Positions 42,861-50,188 of a stretch of DNA of 51,475 bases are shown here, one piece after another. Source of the stretch: Phycisphaerae bacterium (lineage in GTDB: Bacteria; Planctomycetota; Phycisphaerae; UBA1845; JAFGLZ01); contig JAFGLZ010000215.1 in assembly GCA_016927755.1 (NCBI GenBank), positions 1-51,475 on the forward strand. The letters are read 5' to 3'. The translations under genes were made by a program, and so were the position numbers. Under the pieces are notes generated by a model, which was not told the origin of the DNA, ran no database searches, and saw only the letters and a list, made by a program, of their open reading frames with translations. Positions within the stretch are counted from its first letter, which is position 1. The number at the start of each line of letters is the position of its first letter.

Positions 42861-45800
42861 ATGACTGGAGGGAACATGCTTTCTAACCGTCAGAACCCCG
42901 CCCGTGGTTGCGCCGTTTTGCCGTGCGTTCTTCTGGCAGTGTTGCTGATTGAGCCGCCGATTGCCGGGGCGGGGGAAGATGCCGCGAGGTTACATGGGCT
43001 TGGGGGGTTGGACGGGATCGGGCAGACGTACTTGACGGCGCCTCAGAGGCGGTTGGAGGTGGTTCGGGGGGAGGGCGAGACGACGGACGGGGACGGGGCG
43101 GTCTTGTTTGGGGGGCGGGCGCCGGTTGGTGAGGGGAGCAAGTATTTCGGGATCATGGTGAGGCTCGAGGGGGCGGTGGATCTTCGGGATCGCGCGGTGG
43201 CGTTCGACGCTCGGACGCCGACGGCGGATGCGACGAGGGCGTTCTACGTTCGGTTCTACAACCAGGGACAGAGCAAGCCGGCGTGGAGCTTCGTGTCTTG
43301 GGGCGGGCCGCTCAAAGGCGCGTGGCGGCGGTTCACGTTGCAGCAGGGGCTTTGTCTGGACGGGCTGGCGTGGGAGGCCGGCGTCGTGGAGGATCGCGTG
43401 GCCGACAAGGTGGACCGGATCGAGTTCATCATCGGGACGCGGGACAGCGACGTCGACGTTCTCGCGGCGGTGGATGACGTGCGTCTTGCGGCGCGGAGGC
43501 CGGGGATCCAGGAGCTGACGGAACCGAAGAGGCTGGCGCGCGAGACGCGCGTCGTGGTCGAGGGCAAGGCGGCGGCGGTGGTGCTGCATCCGGATTCGGC
43601 GGAGGGTCGCGCGGCGGCGGGGGCGGTCGTTGCGATGATTCGCGAGAAGACGGGGGTTGCGATTCCGGCGCGGGTGGGGACGGAGAGGGATCGGCAGCCG
43701 GAGACGACGGCGATTCTCGTGGGCAACGTCGAGACGAACCCGGCGATGCTGCTGTTGTACGCGCGCTATATGACACCGGTGGACGCGGTGTGCCCGGGCA
43801 AGGGCGGATGGCTGGTCCATACGGTGTTCGATCCGTTCGGCAAGGGCGTTGGCGCGGTGGTGGTCGGGGCGTCGGACTCGGAGGGTTTGGGCAAGGGCGT
43901 CGCGGTGTTGGGGGAGGTCATGCAGAAGCAGGCTTCGGGGCGGAGCCTGTCGCTTCCACGGGTCTTCGAGCGGAAGTACGGGGCGGAGTTCCTGGGCAAG
44001 TATGGTTGGGCCGGCGACGCGCCGGCGGGGGACCGGTTGGAGAAGGGCCTTGCCGAGGGGCGGTCGGCGCTGGATCGCGGCCGGCATACGTCGATCGCGG
44101 GGGTTCTGTCGTCGGTGGCGACGCGGTATTTGCTGACCGGTCACGGGGTGGAGGCGAAGGTCTTCGTGAAGCTCTGGGAGATGTACGGCAAGAGCGCGGT
44201 CGCGGACCCGCGGAAGTTCGGGGGGCCTTGGGGGTTCGACAGCGACTTTCCGTCGTGCATGGTGGTGGCGGGCTGGCGGAACATCGAGTACGACCCGTCG
44301 CTGACGGACGAGGAGCGGTTGGCGACGACCAAGACGATGGGGCGATGGCTGCGGGAGGCAGTGGTTCCGAGCTGCGCCGGGGCGGTGGAGAGCAGTCACG
44401 TTCCGCACAATCACCAGACGTTCCCCGCACTGGGGACGCTGCTAGCGGGTCTTTACTTCACGGAGGGGTGGCGCGTGGCGGAGGGCGAGCTGTGGTTGGG
44501 GATTGCCGACGCGATCTTCAGGCGTCAGGCCGGGTATAGCAAGCCGTGGGAGGACTGTAACGGGTACCAGTGGCTGACGAACGGGCACCTCATTCGATAC
44601 ACGGTGGCTCGGCCGGACTTCACGCTGTACGAGAACGGGAACGCGCGGCGGATCATCGACTACTGCATCGGGACGATGGACAACCTGGGCTATCAGGTGC
44701 CGTACGGGGACACGGGCTCGTGGCAGTGCTGGGACACGGAGACGATCTGCCTGGACACGTTCGCGAAGGTGACGGGGGATCCGGCGGCGCGGTGGGCGGG
44801 GAATCTCAAACATCGGATCAAGGAGTCGATCGCGCTGTCGGGCTTTCAGCGAGCGGGGGCGGAGGGCGAGCCGCCGTCCACCTACAACGGCGTGAGGGTT
44901 TGGCCGCTCGATGCGGGGTACTATCGCTCGCACGGTTGGAGGGATCGGCCGGGACTTGCGAAGTGCTTCGACAAGGTGTCGTTCCGTGATCGCATGGACC
45001 CGAACGCCGCATATCTGCTGTTGGACGGTCTGAGCAACGGGGGGCACAAGCACTTCGACGGGAACAGCGTGCCGAGGATGACGCTGTACGGGCGGATTTG
45101 GCTGGCCGACAATGACTACTACAAGTCGGCGGTGAAGTATCACAACTCGATGATGGTCTTCAAGGACGGCGAGTCGGCGGCGATTCCGGCGTATGCGGAG
45201 CTGTTGAGCGCGGGCCAGACGGCGCGGTGCGGGTTCAGTCGGTCGCGGATGGGTCGCTACGCGGGGGTGGACTGGGAGCGGACGATCGTCTGGCTGAAGG
45301 AGCGCGAGGGCTTCGTGGTGCTGGACAAGCTGACGGCTATCGAGACGGACGAGTACCAGTTCCGTGTGCTCTGGCACGGGATCGGGAAGGCGAGCCTTCG
45401 GGACGAGGGTTTGCTGCTCGAGCAGAAGGGTCCGGGGTTGTGGGTCCAGGTTGCGCCGGGTCCGGAGCTTCGGTTGTACGAGGACGCGGAGCTCGGGAAG
45501 AACTGGAAGGGATATCCGTACGCCGAGCCGGTGGTCCGGTCGCTCAGCGCGATTGCGACGGTTCGGTTGGAGAAGGGCAAGTCTTACCTGTTCGCTTCGG
45601 CGTTGCACGGCAGCGCGAAGGGAGGCGGGCAGCCGTGGTCGATTCGCCATGCGGCGGAGGGGGACGGGGTTGTCGTGAAGGCGGGGGACGGGGCGTTGGT
45701 GGTCGGGTTGTCCGGATTCGGAGTGCCGACGGCGCGGGGTGTGCTTGCGACCGATGCGGAGGTGGTGGTGGCCGAGGCGGGGGGCACGTCGCTGCTTCAT

Positions 45801-47084
45801 GCGAGGCATGCCAAGGCGGGTGACCGTGTCCTTCTCGAGGGCGGGGAGGCCCGATCGGTGGATATCGAGGATGCGGCGACGGAGGGCGTTTTGGCTGGGA
45901 TGCCAACGCGGGCGGCGACGCCGAACCTGAAGGCGGAGGGAAAGGCGGCGGAGCACGTTCGCCTGTGGGAGGAGACGCTTTCGTCTCGGTTGGCGGGGCC
46001 GACGAGTCGCGGGACAAGTTCGGAGACCAAGGCGAAGGCTGGTGTGAAGGGCGAGAGCCGCTATCGGATCACGCGGCTTGCGACCGCTTGCTTGGACGGG
46101 CGAGGGGGTCCGCTCGTCGTGCTGGCGGCCACGCGGGAGGGGCGGTTGTTTGCCGTCAGCGCGGAGGGGCGCGTGCGCTGGTCGGTCGAGCTTGGCGCTC
46201 AGATCAACGACGTGACGGCGGACGACCTGGACGGGGACGGTGTCGACGAGATCGTCGTGGGCGGACAGGACCATCACGTCAGGGTGCTTGATGCGTCGGG
46301 CAAGGAGCGTTGGCGTCGGGCGCTGACGTACTATCGTCGGCCGCCGTACGTCAACGTGGTTCGGATGGGGGACTTGGATGGGGACGGGCGGCGTGAGGTG
46401 GTCGCGGGGGGCGAGAACTGGCGGTTCTATGCGTTCAAGGCGGACGGCACGGAGCTATGGAACTACGAGAGCGTTCACCCGTCGCGGTCGGGCGCGGTGG
46501 CGGATCTGGACGGGGACGGCAAGGCGGAGGTGATGTGCGGCACGCATTACTACTACATGAGCGTGCTGAATCCGGACGGGACGAAGCGGTGGGGGTACAA
46601 CTTTGGGCCGATCTGCTACGACCTTGCGACGGGGTCGTTCGACGGGGACAAGCGGCGCGGGGTCGTTTGCGGGGGCGGCGGGGGATACGTTCACTATCTG
46701 TCCTTTGACGGCAAGCTTCGGATGAAGTACGACACGGGCGACGAGGTTCGGCGGGTGGCGGCGGCGGACTTGGACGGCGACGGCAGGGACGAGGTCTTGG
46801 CCGGTTCGCTGAACCACAACGTGTACTGTTTCGGGGCGGATGGGAAGCGTCGCTGGCGTGTGGACCTGGGTCGGCCGATCTCGGCGATGGCTGCGGTCGC
46901 GGACGGGAAGGGATCGCTGCTCCTGGCGGGGACGTCGGGTGGTGTGGTCGTGACGATCGATCCGAGCGGGACGATTGTGGCGTCGTCGCGGCTGGGGGCG
47001 GAGGTGGTTGATCTGGCGGTGCTGGGCGTGGCGGCGGTGGCCGCGACGTCGGATGGGAGGCTCGTGGCGGTGAGGGTCAGGTAG
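42861..47084 (+). CDS. Exported heparinase II/III-fold protein fused to an FG-GAP/VCBS beta-propeller
   Basis: 1407 residues. The signal peptide (GCAVLPCVLLAVLLIEPPIAGAG) follows either ATG 42861 or ATG 42876; the second has GGAGGG only three bases away. Residues ~50-215 look like a carbohydrate-binding beta-sandwich. Residues ~225-365 resemble the N-terminal alpha/beta domain of alpha-glucuronidases. Residues ~380-700 are an (alpha/alpha) toroid (ESSHVPHNHQTFPALGTLLA; NGYQWLTNGHLIRY). The segment LSNGGHKHFDGNSVPRMTLYG, here shortened to GGHKHFDGNS and LYGRIWLADNDYY, is the heparinase II/III signature. From ~1060 the chain turns into FG-GAP repeats with calcium loops DLDGDGVDE, DLDGDGRRE, DLDGDGKAE and DLDGDGRDE plus a degenerate one. 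It is probably a secreted polysaccharide lyase. Third positions are strongly G-biased. Confidence 0.88.
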   Translation: MTGGNMLSNRQNPARGCAVLPCVLLAVLLIEPPIAGAGEDAARLHGLGGLDGIGQTYLTAPQRRLEVVRGEGETTDGDGAVLFGGRAPVGEGSKYFGIMVRLEGAVDLRDRAVAFDARTPTADATRAFYVRFYNQGQSKPAWSFVSWGGPLKGAWRRFTLQQGLCLDGLAWEAGVVEDRVADKVDRIEFIIGTRDSDVDVLAAVDDVRLAARRPGIQELTEPKRLARETRVVVEGKAAAVVLHPDSAEGRAAAGAVVAMIREKTGVAIPARVGTERDRQPETTAILVGNVETNPAMLLLYARYMTPVDAVCPGKGGWLVHTVFDPFGKGVGAVVVGASDSEGLGKGVAVLGEVMQKQASGRSLSLPRVFERKYGAEFLGKYGWAGDAPAGDRLEKGLAEGRSALDRGRHTSIAGVLSSVATRYLLTGHGVEAKVFVKLWEMYGKSAVADPRKFGGPWGFDSDFPSCMVVAGWRNIEYDPSLTDEERLATTKTMGRWLREAVVPSCAGAVESSHVPHNHQTFPALGTLLAGLYFTEGWRVAEGELWLGIADAIFRRQAGYSKPWEDCNGYQWLTNGHLIRYTVARPDFTLYENGNARRIIDYCIGTMDNLGYQVPYGDTGSWQCWDTETICLDTFAKVTGDPAARWAGNLKHRIKESIALSGFQRAGAEGEPPSTYNGVRVWPLDAGYYRSHGWRDRPGLAKCFDKVSFRDRMDPNAAYLLLDGLSNGGHKHFDGNSVPRMTLYGRIWLADNDYYKSAVKYHNSMMVFKDGESAAIPAYAELLSAGQTARCGFSRSRMGRYAGVDWERTIVWLKEREGFVVLDKLTAIETDEYQFRVLWHGIGKASLRDEGLLLEQKGPGLWVQVAPGPELRLYEDAELGKNWKGYPYAEPVVRSLSAIATVRLEKGKSYLFASALHGSAKGGGQPWSIRHAAEGDGVVVKAGDGALVVGLSGFGVPTARGVLATDAEVVVAEAGGTSLLHARHAKAGDRVLLEGGEARSVDIEDAATEGVLAGMPTRAATPNLKAEGKAAEHVRLWEETLSSRLAGPTSRGTSSETKAKAGVKGESRYRITRLATACLDGRGGPLVVLAATREGRLFAVSAEGRVRWSVELGAQINDVTADDLDGDGVDEIVVGGQDHHVRVLDASGKERWRRALTYYRRPPYVNVVRMGDLDGDGRREVVAGGENWRFYAFKADGTELWNYESVHPSRSGAVADLDGDGKAEVMCGTHYYYMSVLNPDGTKRWGYNFGPICYDLATGSFDGDKRRGVVCGGGGGYVHYLSFDGKLRMKYDTGDEVRRVAAADLDGDGRDEVLAGSLNHNVYCFGADGKRRWRVDLGRPISAMAAVADGKGSLLLAGTSGGVVVTIDPSGTIVASSRLGAEVVDLAVLGVAAVAATSDGRLVAVRVR

Positions 47085-47163
47085 GCGAGTTACAGCGGTT
47101 CAACGGCGCGAGGCACACGTACAGGGCTCGTCAGCGAAGTGAGCAATCCAGAGGGAAGCATTC

Positions 47164-47949
47164 ATGCCATCACGCGATCTCAAGCAGGCCAAGGCGGCGT
47201 ATAAGGCGAAGTCCGCGGAGGCCTCGAGGCAGGCGCACCAGGTTTTCGCCGAGGAGCGGCACACGTCCGAGCAGGGCAAGTACGTCAAGAGCGTGATCTA
47301 CGGCGGGTTGGACGGGATCATCACGACATTCGCCGTGGTGGCGGGTGTTGCGGGGGCGTCGCTGTCAGCGGGGATCGTGCTCATTCTCGGGTTCGCGAAT
47401 CTGTTTGCCGACGGGCTGTCGATGGCGATCGGGGACTACCTGAGCACGAAGGCGGAGAACGAGTACAACCGGGCGGAGCGGGAGCGGGAGGCGTGGGAGG
47501 TCGAGAACTATCCGGAGGGCGAGAAGCACGAGCTCGTCGAGCTATACATGGAGAAGGGGCTGAGCAAGGAGGACGCGACGACGATCGTTGAGATCATCGC
47601 GCGCAAGAAGGAGGCGTGGATCGACATCATGATGGTCGAGGAGCTGGGCATCATAGAATCGGACGAGTCTCCGCTGAAGAACGCGGTCGCGACGTTCCTA
47701 TCGTTCGGGGTTTTCGGATTCGTGCCGCTGGTGGCGCACGTCTTTTCGTTGGTCTTCGCCCCGGTGCGTCCGTACGCGTTCGTCACGGCGAGCGTGTTGA
47801 CGGGGCTGACGCTCTTTACGCTTGGCGCGTTGAAGGTCCGTATCACCCAGCGCAACTGGTTTCGTTCGGGCGCGGAGATGTTGCTGGTCGGGGGTCTGGC
47901 GGCGGTGGCGGCGTACGCGATCGGGTACTTCCTGTCGGGTCTAGCCTAG
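47164..47949 (+). CDS. VIT1/CCC1 family metal transporter
   Basis: 261 residues. The first membrane helix region SVIYGGLDGIITTFAVVAG and NLFADGLSMAIGDYLSTKAE are the diagnostic motifs of vacuolar iron transporter homologues (Fe/Mn export). The cytoplasmic metal-binding domain follows (EREAWEVENYPEGEKHELVE; GLSKEDATTIVEII), then three more helices. It exports Fe(II) or Mn(II) to limit metal stress. It converges with the MFS gene and the two overlap by four bases at their ends. Confidence 0.95.
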   Translation: MPSRDLKQAKAAYKAKSAEASRQAHQVFAEERHTSEQGKYVKSVIYGGLDGIITTFAVVAGVAGASLSAGIVLILGFANLFADGLSMAIGDYLSTKAENEYNRAEREREAWEVENYPEGEKHELVELYMEKGLSKEDATTIVEIIARKKEAWIDIMMVEELGIIESDESPLKNAVATFLSFGVFGFVPLVAHVFSLVFAPVRPYAFVTASVLTGLTLFTLGALKVRITQRNWFRSGAEMLLVGGLAAVAAYAIGYFLSGLA

Positions 47950-49217
47950 CCCTTTGGGGCATGTGGGAGCAGGAGGGAGCCGACGGCTCCGAGGACGGCG
48001 ACGCCGGCGGCGAGCAGGAGTGCGGGGGCGAGGGAGCCGGCGGCGTCGGCGACGGCGCCTGCGGCGCTGGGACCGGCGGCCTGGCCGATGCCGAAGAAGA
48101 GGGTGATGAATCCGAGGCCGGCGGGTGCGAGTCTCGATCCGAGGAGGTCGCCGCACATGGCGGCCATGATGGCGGGGATGCTCCAGGCCGTTAGTCCGAA
48201 GAGGACGGCGGAGAGGGCGAAGCCGGTCGGCGCGGGCCAGAGCGCGAAGAGGCCGAACGAGGCGGCTTGGATGAGGTAGACGATGATTAATGCGCCCTTG
48301 CGGCCGATGACGTCGGAGACCCATCCCCAGACCAATCCGCAGAGCAGGCTAAGCCAGCCCATGATCATGAAGAGCCTACCGGCGGCGGCCTGGGTGTATC
48401 CGCCTTCGGCGATGAGGTACTTGGTGAAGAAGGTGATGTAGATGATGTATGAGGATCCGAAGGCGACGTAGATCATTCCGACGTGCCAGACGATTCTGGA
48501 GCGATAGACGCTGCCCCAGTGCAGGCCGGTCGAGGCGGCGGCGGGGGGTTGGTCGAAGTCGGAAGATCCGAGTGGACGGAGTCCGACGTCCGAGGGGCGA
48601 TTGCGGAGGGCGGCGAGGGCCAGGGCTGCGAGGGCGAGCGTTGCGGCGGCGAAGATGAACCAACAGACGCGCCAGCCGTTGTGGCCGTAGGCGGTGAGGA
48701 TGCGGGGCACGAGGGGGCCGAGCAGGATGAGTGCGAGGGAGGAGCCGGTGACGCCGATACCGGCGGCGAGTCCTCGTCGGCGTTTGGCGAACCATGCGGC
48801 CAGGAGTCCCATGACGGGGACGTTGCTCGCTCCGCTGCCGATTCCGGTGAGTCCGCGCCAGGCCATGGCGGAGGCGAAGGTGTCGGCCAGGCCTGTGAGG
48901 ATCATGCCGACGGCGGCGACGGCGAGTCCGGCTGTGATGACGGCTCTGGGGCCGTAGTGGGAGGCGAGGGCGCCACCGATGAGGGCGAGGGCGAGGTAGC
49001 CTATGAGGTTCACGGTGGCCAGGGCGCCGGCCTGGGTGTTGTCGAGGGTGAGGGCTTGCTGCATTGGGGGCAGGAGCATCGTGTAGCCGAATCGTGCCAG
49101 GCCGAGCGAGCCGAAGACGACGAGGGTACCGACGATGAGGACGATCCATGCGTAGTGCGGTCGACGGGGTTTTGCGGTATCTGCTGGCTGCATTTGTGCG
49201 CTCACATCTTCTTGCAC
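47946..49217 (-). CDS. MFS transporter (YbfB/YjiJ-like)
   Basis: 423 residues with twelve predicted helices. The start WIVLIVGTLVVFGSLGLARF and the LARFGYTMLLPPMQ motif match the YbfB/YjiJ branch of the major facilitator superfamily. RGLTGIGSGASNVPVMG and LVWGWVSDVIGRKGALI correspond to the usual loop motifs. The start at GTG 49217 is uncertain; an ATG 27 bases in is an alternative. The substrate is unknown. Although it is on the minus strand, the plus strand here is G-rich, so its codons end mainly in C. Confidence 0.92.
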   Translation of the reverse strand: MQEDVSAQMQPADTAKPRRPHYAWIVLIVGTLVVFGSLGLARFGYTMLLPPMQQALTLDNTQAGALATVNLIGYLALALIGGALASHYGPRAVITAGLAVAAVGMILTGLADTFASAMAWRGLTGIGSGASNVPVMGLLAAWFAKRRRGLAAGIGVTGSSLALILLGPLVPRILTAYGHNGWRVCWFIFAAATLALAALALAALRNRPSDVGLRPLGSSDFDQPPAAASTGLHWGSVYRSRIVWHVGMIYVAFGSSYIIYITFFTKYLIAEGGYTQAAAGRLFMIMGWLSLLCGLVWGWVSDVIGRKGALIIVYLIQAASFGLFALWPAPTGFALSAVLFGLTAWSIPAIMAAMCGDLLGSRLAPAGLGFITLFFGIGQAAGPSAAGAVADAAGSLAPALLLAAGVAVLGAVGSLLLPHAPKG

Positions 49218-49300
49218 ACTTCACGACGCGCTGCTCGGACGGTGTCGCATGAACGGGCTTGCCGGTACCATGAGAGCATCAAACGGTGCGAGGGTCCAGA

Positions 49301-49577
49301 ATGAGAATTCCGCTGCTCGTTCTGATCGTCGGAGGCCTGGGCCTGCTGTCGGCGGCGTTGGCGTTGTTCGGGGCGGAAGGCTGGGAGATCACGTACAACG
49401 GGCAAGTACGAGGCCTTTTCCGACGTGTGCAAGCTGGGGCGCGGGGTCGCGGATCCGACAGGCTTCGCTCCACGTGGGTCCTGGGCCTCGCATCGAGATC
49501 CGGTAGACGGGCAGGTAACATGCCAACACTCCGTTAGATACTACTCTTACGATGCAATATCTCATATGACGAAGTAG
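49301..49577 (+). pseudogene. Small exported protein gene with a one-base frameshift near 49400
   Basis: ATG at 49301 opens MRIPLLVLIVGGLGLLSAAL, a clear signal or membrane segment, then GAEGWEITYN. After ACGGG the good frame moves by one base: it continues GKYEAFSDVCKLGRG, ADPTGFAPRGSWASH to TAG at 49575. In that frame 16 of the next 17 codons end in G or C; in the original frame few do. Removing one G of GGG restores a ~92-residue protein. It may be a decayed gene or a sequencing slip. No family is recognised. Confidence 0.6.
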
Positions 49578-49607
49578 CTTCAATTGGGTGCGGGTGTGGC
49601 TGTATCC

Positions 49608-49627
49608 CGAGGATGGGCGATGTCCCG
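49608..49627 (+). repeat. 20-base direct repeat, copy 1
   Basis: CGAGGATGGGCGATGTCCCG leads into the 10-base array. An identical copy lies 164 bases downstream. Confidence 0.75.
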
Positions 49628-49678
49628 AAATGTCTCGAAATGTCTCGGAATGCGCGGGAATGCGCGGGAATGCGCCGC
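49619..49678 (+). repeat. Six tandem 10-base repeats
   Basis: The units are GATGTCCCGA, AATGTCTCGA, AATGTCTCGG, AATGCGCGGG, AATGCGCGGG and AATGCGCCGC. The period is exactly 10, close to one helical turn, so any protein bound to each unit would sit on one face of the DNA. Confidence 0.75.
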
Positions 49679-49771
49679 TTTCCGAGGGTTCGGAGGGAGC
49701 GCCGGGGGGGGCGAGAGGTGACGGGTGACGTGCAGAGGGCGAGAGAGGACGTAGGTTTGGCGTCTGGTGGG

Positions 49772-49802
49772 CGAGGATGGGCGATGTCCCGGAATGTCCC
49801 GA
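49772..49802 (+). repeat. 20-base direct repeat, copy 2, with two more 10-base units
   Basis: CGAGGATGGGCGATGTCCCG recurs exactly at 49772-49791 and is again followed by AATGTCCCGA, so both copies begin the same repeat type. Confidence 0.75.
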
Positions 49803-49989
49803 TACATCCCGTTCTGAGGGGGAGGGCGGAGCCGGATGCCGCGGGATGCACCGCAATGCCGCACTTCTCGGGGTGGAGCTGGGGATTAGGTTGCGACTGC
49901 GCCGTATTGGGCAACACGACATGATTCATCGCGTCTCATTCCTCTACAAGGGATTGCTGAAAAAGGTTTTACACTCTTTCGGAGCCTCC

Positions 49990-50012
49990 AAAAAGGTTCC
50001 TGACACCTTTTT
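49990..50012. repeat. AT-rich palindromic hairpin with GGTTCCTGACACC core
   Basis: AAAAAGGT and ACCTTTTT form an 8-bp perfect stem around TCCTGAC. A related sequence, AAAAAGGTTTTACACTCTTT, lies 30 bases upstream. It could act as a terminator on either strand. The GTGTCAGGAACC core resembles palindromes I recall near REP-associated transposases; none is in this window. Confidence 0.5.
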
Positions 50013-50188
50013 TGTGGCGGCGGCTATTTGGATAAGGAGATCGGGGGGGCAGTGGCGGATTGGGGTTTCTGCCGGTTGGTGGACCTTTGGACGTGGGAGG
50101 GCTTCAGAATAGAATAGGGGCCGGGGTTGGGGTCGGACTACGTTGCGGCGCAATCCCTGGCTGGGCGTGAGGGAGGAGACGAGAGATC

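Larger units (their letters stand above)
49578..50188. other. Repeat-rich intergenic stretch of ~610 bases
   Basis: No gene is seen. It holds a 10-base tandem repeat array, a 20-base direct repeat 164 bases apart and an AT-rich hairpin, listed separately. Confidence 0.6.

Noticed and set aside
44442..46277. Minus-strand open frame (611 codons) opposite the lyase-like gene
   Set aside because: It is Arg/Pro/Leu-rich antisense shadow of a strongly G-biased plus-strand gene.
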